A stretch of DNA of 35,844 nt from JBASNZ01 sp049657775 (GCA_049657775.1 JBASNZ010000088.1:1-35844), one strand, 5' to 3'. Positions 7,600 through 16,085 are shown, counted from the first letter of the stretch. Translations and numbers: made by a program. The notes: generated by a model not told the origin, from the sequence alone.

Positions 7600-8907
7600 C
7601 TACCGTATCTGTGACCGTTCGATCGCCCGGGCCGCCTTTTCCGCGACCCGGGCGTTCTGCTTTTCGAGTTCGGTGGTGGTGTCGATGGGCCGCCCATCCA
7701 GGATTCGCAGCACGCCACCCGCCATCACCGTGCGAACACGCTCGGGCGCTCCGCGATCGATGAGTGCCGAGATCGGATCCTCGGTGGGTCCGACCTGGAC
7801 GACGATCAGATCCGCCTGATGGCCCGCGGCGAGCGCGCCGTACAGGTCCTCGACGCCGAGAACCACTGCCGCCTCGAGTGTCATCATCGCCAGGAGTCGC
7901 TCAGCGGGCATCTCGGGATCGAGGGCTCGCAAGGCTCGCGCTTCGGCGAACAGGTCGAGGTCCGAGTTGCTTGCGTGTGAGTCCGTCCCAACAGCGATCC
8001 ACGCTCCTGACTCCCGAAGCGCTTTCACCGGGGGTCGACCGTTGTGAAGGTAGCTGTTCGAACGAGGGCACAGGACGACGCCTGCGGCCTTGGCGGCGAG
8101 GAGTTGGGCTTCGCCGGGCATGAGCTGAACGCAGTGTATGGCGATCGCGTCCTTGAGCGCGCCGAGTCGATCCAGATAGCGTACGACACCAACTCCGGGG
8201 GGCTTGAAGTCGGAGGCAAGGCGCCCTGCGACATCGGAGAGCGGACCGGTGCCCGATGTGAGCAGTCTGAGCTCGGCCGGTGACTCCGCCACGTGGATCG
8301 CCGTTCTCAGTCCGCGACGCTGGGCCAGGTCATGTACCGCCCTTATCAGGCCCGGACCCGATGTATAGACCGAGTGTGGACTGATTCCCCAGCTGGTCCG
8401 TCCGTGGCTTGTCACGCCCGCAAGAGGGAAGTCTTCGGACGCCAGCACTTCGGGGAGTTCCCCCGCGGTGTGCCCCAGCACCTCCCAGAAGAACACGCCG
8501 CCAAGCCCTGCGTCCGCCGCGGCCGCGGGTGCCTCCGGGCCGTATGCGATGTCGCCCACAACCGTGACGCCGGAGCGCAGGCACTCGATGGCACCGTATG
8601 CAGCCGAGATCGCATAGTCGTCCTGATCGAGCTCGAGCAATGCGGGCCTGAGCGCGGCCAGCCAGTTCGAGAACTCGTCGGACGGCATGAGCCCCGCGAG
8701 CGATGTGAGCGAAAGGTGCGTGTGGGCGTTCACGAGGCCCGGGGCGATCACGCATCCGGGGTACTCGTGAACAGGGAGGTCCGGGTAACAACGGCACATG
8801 ACGTCCGCTTTTCCGACATCGGCGATCTGAGCACCGTGAACCCGGACGGCGCCCCTGCGTATCGGGGCGTCGGAGACCGGGATGACCCAGTCTGCGGTGA
8901 TGATCAC
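7600..8907 (-). CDS. Amidohydrolase-family deaminase, SAH/MTA or aminofutalosine type
   Basis: A 435-residue metal-dependent amidohydrolase. The metal ligands appear as NAHTHLSL (H62, H64), IHVAESPAE (H205), the HC pair near residue 258, and GTDSHASN (D309). GISPHSVYTSG around residues 174-183 is typical of S-adenosylhomocysteine/methylthioadenosine deaminases and of the related aminofutalosine deaminase MqnX of the futalosine menaquinone route. Sequence alone does not decide between them; no other menaquinone gene is nearby, although the window has quinone-linked enzymes. It starts at a GTG overlapping the stop of the upstream 87-codon gene (GTGA). Its last codons overlap the liv terminator hairpin. 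The superfamily is sure; the substrate is open. Confidence 0.85.
   Translation of the reverse strand: MIITADWVIPVSDAPIRRGAVRVHGAQIADVGKADVMCRCYPDLPVHEYPGCVIAPGLVNAHTHLSLTSLAGLMPSDEFSNWLAALRPALLELDQDDYAISAAYGAIECLRSGVTVVGDIAYGPEAPAAAADAGLGGVFFWEVLGHTAGELPEVLASEDFPLAGVTSHGRTSWGISPHSVYTSGPGLIRAVHDLAQRRGLRTAIHVAESPAELRLLTSGTGPLSDVAGRLASDFKPPGVGVVRYLDRLGALKDAIAIHCVQLMPGEAQLLAAKAAGVVLCPRSNSYLHNGRPPVKALRESGAWIAVGTDSHASNSDLDLFAEARALRALDPEMPAERLLAMMTLEAAVVLGVEDLYGALAAGHQADLIVVQVGPTEDPISALIDRGAPERVRTVMAGGVLRILDGRPIDTTTELEKQNARVAEKAARAIERSQIR
7624..7654 (+). terminator. Terminator of the liv operon lying inside a convergent gene
   Basis: Eight perfect base pairs (7624-7631 with 7647-7654, the inverted CGCCCGGG arms) with a 15-nt loop are followed on the plus strand by TTCTGCTTTT. 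The hairpin lies 30 bp after livF but within the last codons of the minus-strand amidohydrolase, so one stretch serves as both terminator and coding sequence. Confidence 0.5.
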
Positions 8908-9167
8908 GGGACGCTCACTTCCTCGGCCCTGCCGAGGAGGCTAGGCTTGCGGAACTCCATACAGCCGCACGCGGCGCCGAGGCCGCGCGCCAGGGGGACC
9001 TCGGGCGCCAGCGACTGACCGATGATGTCGCCGCCAAGACGCTTTAGGTAGTCCACCTCGGCAACGCTCTCCACGAAGTCATTCGGCAGAACCACGTCGC
9101 GCGGATCGAGGCGGTGATGCAGGTTGCCCACGCCGAAATCGGCGCGAGGGACCAACGTCTGCGCCAT
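8904..9167 (-). CDS. Small protein of unknown function, coupled to the amidohydrolase
   Basis: An 87-residue protein I do not recognise. It contains the acidic segment LPNDFVESVAEVDYLKRLGGD and a glycine/cysteine patch LGAACGCMEF near residues 64-71, with no signal peptide or membrane helix. A very good ribosome site (GGGGAGGAGG) precedes the ATG, G/C-rich third positions match its neighbours, and its stop overlaps the GTG of the amidohydrolase. It is therefore a translated gene and probably acts in the same pathway. No function is claimed. Confidence 0.65.
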   Translation of the reverse strand: MAQTLVPRADFGVGNLHHRLDPRDVVLPNDFVESVAEVDYLKRLGGDIIGQSLAPEVPLARGLGAACGCMEFRKPSLLGRAEEVSVP

Positions 9168-9232
9168 GAGAACCTCCTCCCCTTCACAAGGTTACCCGAA
9201 TCCCGCTTGGCCGCGACGCGCCCGGACTCGGA

Positions 9233-9238
9233 TATACT
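9233..9238 (+). promoter_or_regulatory. Possible -10 element
   Basis: TATACT stands out in GC-rich surroundings 22 bp before the small gene at 9260. The nearest TTG-type -35 (TTGGCC, 9207-9212) is 20 bp away, too far for a standard spacer, so only the -10 is suggested. Confidence 0.3.
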
Positions 9239-9259
9239 CGTTATCACGGAGGTGCGGTG

Positions 9260-9481
9260 ATGGCTGGCAGGGAATACGCTCACGAGATCGGGCGAATGCT
9301 CGAGTCGTGTCAGTCGAGCGATGAGCGAGTGACGCTGTCCCGGCTTCTCGCGGCGACCGGGTGTCCGGACGCGCAGGCGTACCTCCTCGATGCGATCTCC
9401 GAGGAGACCGACGAAGACGCAGCGGCTGCGATCCGCACGGCACTCTGCACGCTCGAGGCCTCGCTCGGGAGCGAGTCCTAG
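9260..9481 (+). CDS. Small acidic helical protein, unknown function
   Basis: A 73-residue acidic protein, predicted all-helical, with segments such as EIGRMLESCQSSDERVTLSRLLAATG and EETDEDAAAAIRTALCTLEA that resemble a pair of HEAT-like helices. The ATG at 9260 is preferred over the GTG one codon earlier because GGAGGT lies six bases upstream of it. The stop TAG interlocks with the stop of the convergent NADH dehydrogenase-like gene through a shared CTAG. A TATACT box upstream suggests its own promoter. I do not recognise a family. Confidence 0.6.
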   Translation: MAGREYAHEIGRMLESCQSSDERVTLSRLLAATGCPDAQAYLLDAISEETDEDAAAAIRTALCTLEASLGSES

Positions 9482-10752
9482 CGCTGCATCGCCAGCATCT
9501 CGCGCGTTCGCTTCCAGGCCAGGCGCACTCCGCCGACCGAGAACCAGTACAACACGTACGTGAGTCGCTTCATCACGATCGCTGGCAGGCCCTTGAGGTG
9601 CGCCCCGAAGGCCCATCCGACTCCCCAGCTCGGTCCCACGCTCACGAACTCGCCGTGCATATTCGGCTCGAAGGGCGTTGTGGCTTGACCGCGGATCTCG
9701 CGAAGGAGGTTGTCCGCGGTGTGCTCGGCCTCGTGGATGGCGAACTGCGCCAGCATCGGCAGGGTACGGCTGTCCTTGGGATCTCGGAACGCCGCAACAT
9801 CACCGACGGCGTAGATGTCGTCGTGACCCTGCGCCTTGCATGTGCCGTCGACAACGAGCCGGCCGGACGGATCGGCCTGCATACCCCACGAGATCGCGTC
9901 GGGGTCGGCCTTCGCTCCGCCACAGAATACGAGCACCGCGGCGTCGATCGTGCGACCATCCGACAGGTGGACGGCTCCGGGCTCCACACGCTCTACCATC
10001 GACCCCACGGCGAGCGAGACGCCCAATTTCTCCAGGCGTCCACGGGCCGTGTTGCGGAGCGGCTCAGGCAGGTCGTACAAGATATCGGGGCGGCCTTCGA
10101 TGAGCGTGATGCGAAGGTCCGCGGGATCCAGGCCGGCCTCTCTCATGCGCTTCGGCAGCATCTGGCCAAGCGTTCCCACGATCTCCGTGCCGGTCGCACC
10201 GGCGCCGATGACCGCGAACGAGAGGGCTTTCATTCGCTGCTCGCGGTCCGCGATCGTGGCCGCAAGCTTGAACTGCGCGTCACCCCGCCGCTGCAACTTC
10301 TGCGCGTCCGAGACCGACCACATGGTCACCGCGTGTTCCTTGAGACCGGGAACCGGCGGCACGAACGCGATCGCACCGGTCGCCAGTACCAGGCGCCAGT
10401 ATCCGACCTCCTCGTGCGGGCCGGAGCGAGGGCCGACGGTGAGCACGTGCCGGTCCGGCAGCACCTCGTGCACGCGGTTGTAGCACACGGTAACCGGCAG
10501 GTTCTTGAACAGTGTCGGCAACCAGAGCTCGCAGAACTCGGGTCGTGGCGGTCCTACCGCCACGAGATCCAGTTCGGAGAGTGCCTGCTGACACGGATTC
10601 GGCTCGATGAGCATGATCTCGGCGTTGTCACTCGGCCGAATCCGCTTGGCGAGCCGGACCGCGACCGTGGTACCGCCGTAGCCTCCGCCAGCGATCACGA
10701 TCCGCCGCTTGGCTCCCGGGGTTGGGCATTGACTACTCGGTGTGTCGCTCAA
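9478..10752 (-). CDS. Type II NADH dehydrogenase-like FAD oxidoreductase
   Basis: A 424-residue two-dinucleotide-binding flavoprotein. The FAD site is RIVIAGGGYGG (GGGYGG at residues 22-27), the NAD(P)H site is VIGAGATGTE (183-188), and IYAVGDVAAF is the second FAD-contact motif. The C-terminal FVSVGPSWGVGW followed by an amphipathic stretch with Arg/Lys and Trp is typical of NDH-2 enzymes, which sit on the inner membrane face and pass electrons from NADH to quinone without pumping ions. It is read from a TTG with GAGGAG five bases upstream. The divergent neighbour is a NimA-like flavin protein. The family is firm; quinone as acceptor is inferred. Confidence 0.87.
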   Translation of the reverse strand: MSDTPSSQCPTPGAKRRIVIAGGGYGGTTVAVRLAKRIRPSDNAEIMLIEPNPCQQALSELDLVAVGPPRPEFCELWLPTLFKNLPVTVCYNRVHEVLPDRHVLTVGPRSGPHEEVGYWRLVLATGAIAFVPPVPGLKEHAVTMWSVSDAQKLQRRGDAQFKLAATIADREQRMKALSFAVIGAGATGTEIVGTLGQMLPKRMREAGLDPADLRITLIEGRPDILYDLPEPLRNTARGRLEKLGVSLAVGSMVERVEPGAVHLSDGRTIDAAVLVFCGGAKADPDAISWGMQADPSGRLVVDGTCKAQGHDDIYAVGDVAAFRDPKDSRTLPMLAQFAIHEAEHTADNLLREIRGQATTPFEPNMHGEFVSVGPSWGVGWAFGAHLKGLPAIVMKRLTYVLYWFSVGGVRLAWKRTREMLAMQR

Positions 10753-10853
10753 TCGAACTCCTCTCGTGCCGGCACCATGGTTCGTACCCCACTTCGCCGG
10801 TGTCGGCCCTGTAGTGTACGCTGATCCACATTCGCTGAGCGAGGAGGACGACA

Positions 10854-11336
10854 GTGCCGTACCACATGCGCCGTACTGACCGAGAGATCACCGATCCCCT
10901 GGACGTGGACAGCATCCTCCGGTCAGGCCGGTACTGCTCCGTAGCACTTACCGACGGCGGAGAGCCGTACGTCGTGGTCCTGAGCTACGGCTACGACGAC
11001 GCGGCGCGGCGGCTGTACTTCCATGCGGCCCGTGAGGGACACAAGCTCGACCTCATTCTATGCAATCCGAAGGCCTGCGTATCCATTGTGATCGACCATG
11101 GCTACGTGCAGGGGGAATGCGCGCACGAATACGAGAGCGCGATCGTGCGGGGTGCGATGCGGATCATCGATGACAGCGAGGAGCAGCGTCATGCGCTTCG
11201 CGTCCTTGTGGGACAGCAGGAGGACGAGCCGGAGGAGTACTGGGCATCCCGCGGGCTCGACGACGAGAAGCACTACCGCCGTTTCACCGCACTCGCTCTG
11301 GATATCGACAGCGTGACAGCCAAGAGGGGCAGCTGA
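10854..11336 (+). CDS. Pyridoxamine 5'-phosphate oxidase-fold protein, NimA-like
   Basis: A 160-residue split-barrel flavin/F420-type protein. The opening MRRTDREITD, the GRYCSVALTDGGEPYVVVLSYGYDD strand pair, the FHAAREGHKLDLI helix and NPKACVSIV follow the 5-nitroimidazole resistance (NimA) branch, whose members are probable flavin reductases. It starts at a GTG with AGGAGG six bases upstream; an in-frame ATG four codons later is possible. It is divergent from the NDH-2-like gene, sharing a 100-bp intergenic region. The name does not prove drug resistance; a housekeeping redox role is more likely. Confidence 0.82.
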   Translation: MPYHMRRTDREITDPLDVDSILRSGRYCSVALTDGGEPYVVVLSYGYDDAARRLYFHAAREGHKLDLILCNPKACVSIVIDHGYVQGECAHEYESAIVRGAMRIIDDSEEQRHALRVLVGQQEDEPEEYWASRGLDDEKHYRRFTALALDIDSVTAKRGS

Positions 11337-11479
11337 GCGGGAGCGGTACCCGGACCGGCGGCATACGGGCAGCGGCCGCCGTTGATCCGGCGTCGGGCGT
11401 GGTCTGCCAGCTGTGCTACGCCGATGAGGTCGCTGGACGCACACAGTGCCATGCCGTCCTCGCGGGGCAGGTGTGGGGA

Positions 11480-11508
11480 TTTCAAGGCATCACGAACAGT
11501 GATACCAT
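11480..11508 (+). promoter_or_regulatory. Possible promoter with a palindrome in its spacer
   Basis: TTTCAA (11480-11485) and TACCAT (11503-11508) stand 17 bp apart. Between them is an inverted repeat ATCAC-N5-GTGAT (11489-11503), placed where a repressor could bind. The 211-bp gap from 11337 to 11547 otherwise shows no gene. Confidence 0.35.
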
Positions 11509-11547
11509 GAATACCGTTGCATTATCACATCAGCGATCGAGGCCACA

Positions 11548-12039
11548 ATGACCGCACAGCCACAGTTCCGCGTTGGTCGGCCCCTGGGTGTTCGGGGCGC
11601 CCTGACTCGCGCCGAGCAGGCCGAGGAGACAGCCGCGAGGCTCTACGAGAACGGCTACTGGTGCGGCGAGTCCGTACTCAAGGCCGTGAACGATGTGGCA
11701 GGCAACCCCATGCCCACAGGGATCACGCGTCTCGCGTCGGGCTTCTGCGAGGGCTTCGGCGGCTCGAGATGTACGTGCGGAGCGCTTGCTGGAGCGGTCA
11801 TGGCCGTTGGCATGCTTGCTGGCAGGGAGGCGCCGACGGACGCGTGGGAGCCATCGTACGACGGCGCGGGTGAGATCCGGCGCCGGTTCGTTGAGGATCA
11901 GGAAGCCGTCACGTGCGACGAGATCGTTGGGCGGATCGGCGGGATGCATCTTCCCGAGCGGTGGGCGCACTGCGCGATCCTGTGCGGCGCCACGGCTCGT
12001 TGGGTGCTCGAGATCGCCGAGGATCGCGATTGGCTGTAG
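11548..12039 (+). CDS. C_GCAxxG_C_C family redox-associated protein
   Basis: A 163-residue helical protein of the C_GCAxxG_C_C family, named for its cysteine pattern. Visible here are WCGESVLKA (C39), FCEGFGGSRCTCGALAGAVMAVG (C67, C75, C77), VTCDEIVG (C123) and HCAILC (C142, C146). Family members occur mainly in anaerobes beside redox genes and are suspected to bind a metal or carry electrons; the biochemistry is not settled. It has a weak GAGG ribosome site. A putative promoter with a palindrome lies 40-68 bp upstream. The next gene, tilS, follows 44 bp later and may be co-transcribed. Confidence 0.8.
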   Translation: MTAQPQFRVGRPLGVRGALTRAEQAEETAARLYENGYWCGESVLKAVNDVAGNPMPTGITRLASGFCEGFGGSRCTCGALAGAVMAVGMLAGREAPTDAWEPSYDGAGEIRRRFVEDQEAVTCDEIVGRIGGMHLPERWAHCAILCGATARWVLEIAEDRDWL

Positions 12040-12083
12040 CCGCGGGCGTTGCGCGTCGCGCACGGGGGTTCTACCCTCGGCTC

Positions 12084-13493
12084 ATGTCTCGACTTCCCGA
12101 TATCGCACGCGCCACCTCCGCGGAACATGACATGTTGCCCGATGACAGCGTCGTGCTCGCTCTCGTTTCGGGTGGCGCGGACTCTACGGCACTCTTGCGG
12201 TTGCTGGCCGCGGGTGAGCTCGGCGACCGCGGCGGGCGCCTCTTCGTGCTGCATGTGAACCACCTGCTTCGCGGGGCCGACGCCGATGAGGACGCCGCGT
12301 TCGTGAGCGGTCTCTGTTCGGCGCTGGCGATTCCCTGTCGCGTGGTCCGCTACAACGTGGCCGACTACGCTGCCGCCGAGGGTCTCAACCTGGAGGACGC
12401 CGGCAGGCGCGTGCGCTACTCGCTCGCCGAGAGCGAACTGGACGCCAGATGCGAGCAGTCAGGCGCCTCTCGGGCGCGGGGCCGCATCGTGACTGCGCAC
12501 ACCCTCGACGACCAGCTGGAAACGTTCCTGATGCGCCTGGTCGCCGGCTCGGGTCCGGGCGGGCTTCGCGCGATGGCGGCGGTACGCGGCCGCATCGTGC
12601 GCCCGCTGCTGGACGCCCGCCGCTTAGACGTCACCGACTACCTTTTGGCTATCGGGCAGGACTGGCGCGAGGATGCGACGAACGCCGATACCACGCGGCT
12701 GCGGTCCTGGGTTCGTCACGACCTGCTACCGGTGATCGAACGGATGAACCCGTCCTTCGACGCAACGCTCACGCGGACCGTCCGCATCATCGCCGAGGAG
12801 GACTCGCTTCTCGCGGAGATGTCGGGTGCATTCGCCCGCGACTTTGCCGACATCCGAGACGGGCGCCTCGAGTTCGATCGCGGGATGATGGCCACACTCA
12901 CCCGCCCGATGGCCCGCAGAACGCTGCGTGATGCGCTCGTGCGTGCGTTTCCCGAGGCGTCCAGGATCGAGGCCGCGCACATCGAGGCACTCCTCGGCGG
13001 CATCGAGGATCCGGCGTTCGCGCGCGATCTCACCTTCGGACTGCGCGCCGAGGCCGAGTACGGTAAACTTACTGTCTTCCGGCGGGACGATTCTGAGCCT
13101 CCGGTGGCACCTGGTTTGCTCGCGTTACCCGGAACATGCCGGCTCGGTCCGCTTGGCGTCATCACGGCGAGCATCGCGGACGCAGTCGACATGACCGACG
13201 ATCCGTACACCGCGTTCATCGACGCGGACACGGTATCTGCAGAGCTGGTGGTGGACGCGCCGCGAGACGGTGACCGGATGCGGCCGCTCGGCATGACCGG
13301 CAGCAAGAAGCTGCAGGACCTGCTGACAGACGCCAAGGTGCCCCGCCGGCGTAGAGCGTCGACGCCGGTCGTGCGCGACGGCGACAGTATCGTGTGGGTC
13401 GCGGGTGTGCGCATGAGCGACGAGCACAAGGTAACGTCGCAGACGCGCCGCGTGATGGTGCTGACGTGGTGTAGGGAACAGAATAGTACGTGA
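12084..13493 (+). CDS. tilS: tRNA(Ile)-lysidine synthetase TilS
   Basis: A 469-residue N-type ATP pyrophosphatase. The PP-loop SGGADST lies at residues 29-35, followed by HVNHLLRGADADEDAAFV and TAHTLDDQLETFLMRLVAGSG, the TilS-specific tRNA/ATP segments. Middle and C-terminal domains are present, including PRDGDRMRPLGMTGSKKLQDLLTDAKVP near the end. The enzyme converts C34 of tRNA-Ile(CAU) to lysidine so that AUA is read as isoleucine. The ATG at 12084 was chosen because the longer frame overlaps the previous gene and the family begins just before the PP-loop. It lies upstream of hpt and ftsH, the classical tilS-hpt-ftsH order. Confidence 0.94.
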   Translation: MSRLPDIARATSAEHDMLPDDSVVLALVSGGADSTALLRLLAAGELGDRGGRLFVLHVNHLLRGADADEDAAFVSGLCSALAIPCRVVRYNVADYAAAEGLNLEDAGRRVRYSLAESELDARCEQSGASRARGRIVTAHTLDDQLETFLMRLVAGSGPGGLRAMAAVRGRIVRPLLDARRLDVTDYLLAIGQDWREDATNADTTRLRSWVRHDLLPVIERMNPSFDATLTRTVRIIAEEDSLLAEMSGAFARDFADIRDGRLEFDRGMMATLTRPMARRTLRDALVRAFPEASRIEAAHIEALLGGIEDPAFARDLTFGLRAEAEYGKLTVFRRDDSEPPVAPGLLALPGTCRLGPLGVITASIADAVDMTDDPYTAFIDADTVSAELVVDAPRDGDRMRPLGMTGSKKLQDLLTDAKVPRRRRASTPVVRDGDSIVWVAGVRMSDEHKVTSQTRRVMVLTWCREQNST

Positions 13494-13543
13494 GCGGCGG
13501 CGTCCGGAAACGGCCGCCTACCGGGGGAGCGAAAGGGCACCGT

Positions 13544-14083
13544 ATGCATTCTGACATCGAGAGCATCATCATCTCGACTGACCAGATCGAGCGTCGCGTA
13601 CGTGAACTCGGCGCGCAGATCGCGCAGGACTACGAAGGGAGTTCGCTCCTTCTCGTGGCCGTGCTGCGCGGCGCTGCGCTCTTCGTCGCCGATCTCTCCC
13701 GCGCCATCGACGGCCCCGTGGAGATCGATTTCATGGCGGTGTCCAGCTACGGCTCGTCCACCAAGTCATCCGGCGTCGTGCGCATCATCAAGGACCTCGA
13801 TGAGGTCATCGAGGGACGCGACGTGCTCGTTGTCGAGGACATCCTGGACACCGGGCTCACCCTCAAGTACCTGCTCCGCAACCTCGCGTCCCGCAAGCCG
13901 AAATCGCTTGAGGTCGTGACGCTGCTCTCGAAAGAGGGTAAGCAACGGGTGCCCATCGATTGTCGCTACGTTGGGTTCAGCGTGCCCGATGAGTTCGTCG
14001 TCGGCTACGGTCTGGACTTTGCCGAGAAGTACCGCAATCTCCCGTACATCGGGGTGCTGAAGCCGGAGGTCTACTCCGCGTAG
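13544..14083 (+). CDS. hpt: Hypoxanthine phosphoribosyltransferase
   Basis: A 179-residue purine salvage enzyme converting hypoxanthine (and probably guanine) plus PRPP to the nucleotide. The PRPP-binding loop reads VVEDILDTGLT at residues 96-106, the flexible loop SSYGSSTKSSG covers about 67-77, and VGFSVPDEFVVGYGLDFAEKYRNLPYIGVL is the purine-binding end. I chose the ATG at 13544 with AAAGGG six bases upstream, which gives the normal family length. An alternative GTG at 13490 would overlap the tilS stop as GTGA and add 18 residues with no similarity to the family. ftsH follows within 20 bp. Confidence 0.93.
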   Translation: MHSDIESIIISTDQIERRVRELGAQIAQDYEGSSLLLVAVLRGAALFVADLSRAIDGPVEIDFMAVSSYGSSTKSSGVVRIIKDLDEVIEGRDVLVVEDILDTGLTLKYLLRNLASRKPKSLEVVTLLSKEGKQRVPIDCRYVGFSVPDEFVVGYGLDFAEKYRNLPYIGVLKPEVYSA

Positions 14084-14102
14084 ATCTCCCGAAAGGGTGT
14101 GC

Positions 14103-16085
14103 ATGTTGAACAGGAATCTCCGAACGGCGCTGCTTTACCTGCTGCTTATCGTGGTGGCGCTGCTGTTCGTCGCCAACAGCTTCCAGACACAGGACAAGGT
14201 CGATTCACTGAGTTCGAGCAAGTTCATCACAGAACTCAAGGCCGGTCACGTTGTCACCGCGGAGGTGCGGCTGACCACGAAGACAGTGGCGGGTGAGTAC
14301 TACCCCGATGCGGCGGCGCAGAAGGCCGATAAGCCGAGGCAGTACACCACGACGTACATGGGCGAGGACTCCTTCGCGGCCCTCATGAACCAGTACCCGC
14401 CGACCAAGGAATACACCGCCAACCCCGAGGACACGCAGTGGTGGGTCGCGCTGCTCATCCAGCTCGTACCGGTCATCCTCATCGTCGGCGTCATGCTGTT
14501 CTTCATCAACCAGATGCAGGGCGGCAACTCCAAGGTCATGTCGTTTGGCAAGGCCAAGGCCAAGCGCATGACGCGCGACCAGCCGCGTATCTCGTTCAAG
14601 GACGTGGCAGGCGTGGACGAGGCGGTCGAGGAACTCGATGAGATCAAGGAGTTCCTGGCCAACCCGGGCAAGTTCCAGGCACTCGGAGCCAAGATCCCCA
14701 AGGGCGTTCTGCTCGTCGGACCTCCTGGCACCGGAAAGACCCTGCTTGCGCGCGCCGTCGCCGGTGAGGCCGGCGTACCGTTCTTCTCGATCTCGGGCTC
14801 CGACTTCGTCGAGATGTTCGTGGGTGTCGGCGCAAGCCGCGTCCGCGACCTGTTCGAGCAGGCCAAGGCGGCTGCGCCGTGCATCGTCTTCATCGACGAA
14901 CTGGATGCCGTGGGCCGCATGCGCGGAGCGGGTCTCGGCGGAGGCCACGACGAGCGCGAGCAGACGCTCAACCAACTGCTTGTGGAGATGGACGGCTTCG
15001 ATCTCAAGGACAACGTCATCATCATGGCGGCGACCAACCGTCCCGACGTCCTCGACGCCGCCCTCCTGCGGCCGGGCCGCTTCGATCGTCAGATCGTTGT
15101 CGATCGCCCCGACCTGAAGGGCCGGACCGAGATCCTCAAGATCCACACGCGCGGCAAGCCCGTCAGCGAGGAGATCGATCTTGAGGTCCTCGCCAGGCGC
15201 ACGCCGGGCTTCACGGGCGCAGACCTTGCCAACATGGTGAATGAGGCGGCGTTGCTGGCCGCTCGCCACGGCAAGAAGAAGGTCGAGATGGAGGAGCTCG
15301 AAGAGGCTATCGAGCGGGTCGTCGCAGGTCCCGAGAAGAAGAGCCGTCTCATCTCGGACAAGGAGAAGCGGGTCATCGCGTATCACGAGTCCGGTCACGC
15401 TCTCGTGGGACACGTGCTGCCCAACACCGACCCCATCCACAAGATCAGCATCATCTCCCGCGGACGTGCGCTCGGCTACACCCTTGCGCTCCCGATCGAG
15501 GACAAGTTCCTCAACACCAAGGGCGAGATGCTCGATGAGCTCGCGATGCTCCTGGGCGGACGCGTCGCCGAGGAGATCGCCATCGGTGACATCACCACAG
15601 GGGCCAGCAACGACATCGAGCGCGCGACCAAACTCGCGCGGCAGATGATCACGCGGTACGGCATGTCCGACAAGCTGGGGCCGATGACGCTCGGCGAGGA
15701 CCAGCACGAGGTCTTCCTCGGACGCGACTTTTCCGCCACCCCCAATTACAGCCAGGAGATCGCGTTCGAGATCGACAAGGAGGTACGCCGTCTCATCGAC
15801 GAGGCGTTCGACAAGGCGCACAAGATCCTATCGGAGCGGCGCGAGCAGCTGGACCTTATGTCCGAAGTGCTGGTCGAGCGCGAGACGGTGGACAAAGAAG
15901 AACTCGCCGCGCTGCTGGAGAATCGTTGGCCCGAGCAGCTCGAGCGCGAGCGCGAAGCCGAGAAGAACGCTCCCAAGGCGGATGACACTCCCGCGGAGCC
16001 GGAACCCGAGGCCGAACCCGAGGCCGACTCTCGCCCGATCGTGGACATCCCCCCGTCGGGGCAGAGCGGCGTGGCGCACGCGTAG
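14103..16085 (+). CDS. ftsH: ATP-dependent zinc metalloprotease FtsH
   Basis: A 660-residue membrane-anchored AAA+ protease. A first helix (about 10-26), an external domain and a second helix (about 113-136) lead to the AAA domain with Walker A GPPGTGKT (206-213), Walker B IVFIDELDA (261-269), and the SRH region around NRPDVLDAALLRPGRFDRQ. The zinc protease motif HESGH occupies 428-432. It degrades membrane and some soluble proteins. The tail after residue 615 is rich in Glu and Pro (EPEPEAEPEAD) and looks disordered. The ATG at 14103 fits AAAGGG five bases upstream. It is the last gene of tilS-hpt-ftsH and ends at the hairpin 16110-16139. Confidence 0.96.
   Translation: MLNRNLRTALLYLLLIVVALLFVANSFQTQDKVDSLSSSKFITELKAGHVVTAEVRLTTKTVAGEYYPDAAAQKADKPRQYTTTYMGEDSFAALMNQYPPTKEYTANPEDTQWWVALLIQLVPVILIVGVMLFFINQMQGGNSKVMSFGKAKAKRMTRDQPRISFKDVAGVDEAVEELDEIKEFLANPGKFQALGAKIPKGVLLVGPPGTGKTLLARAVAGEAGVPFFSISGSDFVEMFVGVGASRVRDLFEQAKAAAPCIVFIDELDAVGRMRGAGLGGGHDEREQTLNQLLVEMDGFDLKDNVIIMAATNRPDVLDAALLRPGRFDRQIVVDRPDLKGRTEILKIHTRGKPVSEEIDLEVLARRTPGFTGADLANMVNEAALLAARHGKKKVEMEELEEAIERVVAGPEKKSRLISDKEKRVIAYHESGHALVGHVLPNTDPIHKISIISRGRALGYTLALPIEDKFLNTKGEMLDELAMLLGGRVAEEIAIGDITTGASNDIERATKLARQMITRYGMSDKLGPMTLGEDQHEVFLGRDFSATPNYSQEIAFEIDKEVRRLIDEAFDKAHKILSERREQLDLMSEVLVERETVDKEELAALLENRWPEQLEREREAEKNAPKADDTPAEPEPEAEPEADSRPIVDIPPSGQSGVAHA

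Noticed and set aside
9361..10824. 487-codon plus-strand frame over the NDH-2-like gene.
   Set aside because: Antisense shadow of a well-supported flavoprotein gene; composition is Arg/His-rich without a fold.
11401..11431. Minus-strand sequence resembling the D-arm of a tRNA (GTAGCACAGCTGGCAGA).
   Set aside because: The D-stem does not pair (GCAC lacks GTGC), there is no matching acceptor or T-arm, so it is at most a decayed fragment or chance.
13490..13543. Alternative GTG start of hpt overlapping the tilS stop.
   Set aside because: It would add 18 residues unlike the family, and the ATG at 13544 has a well-spaced AAAGGG site and gives normal length.
14205..15821. Long 538-codon open frame on the minus strand inside ftsH.
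   Set aside because: It is the antisense shadow of ftsH; high GC leaves antisense frames open. It has no ribosome site or recognisable domain.
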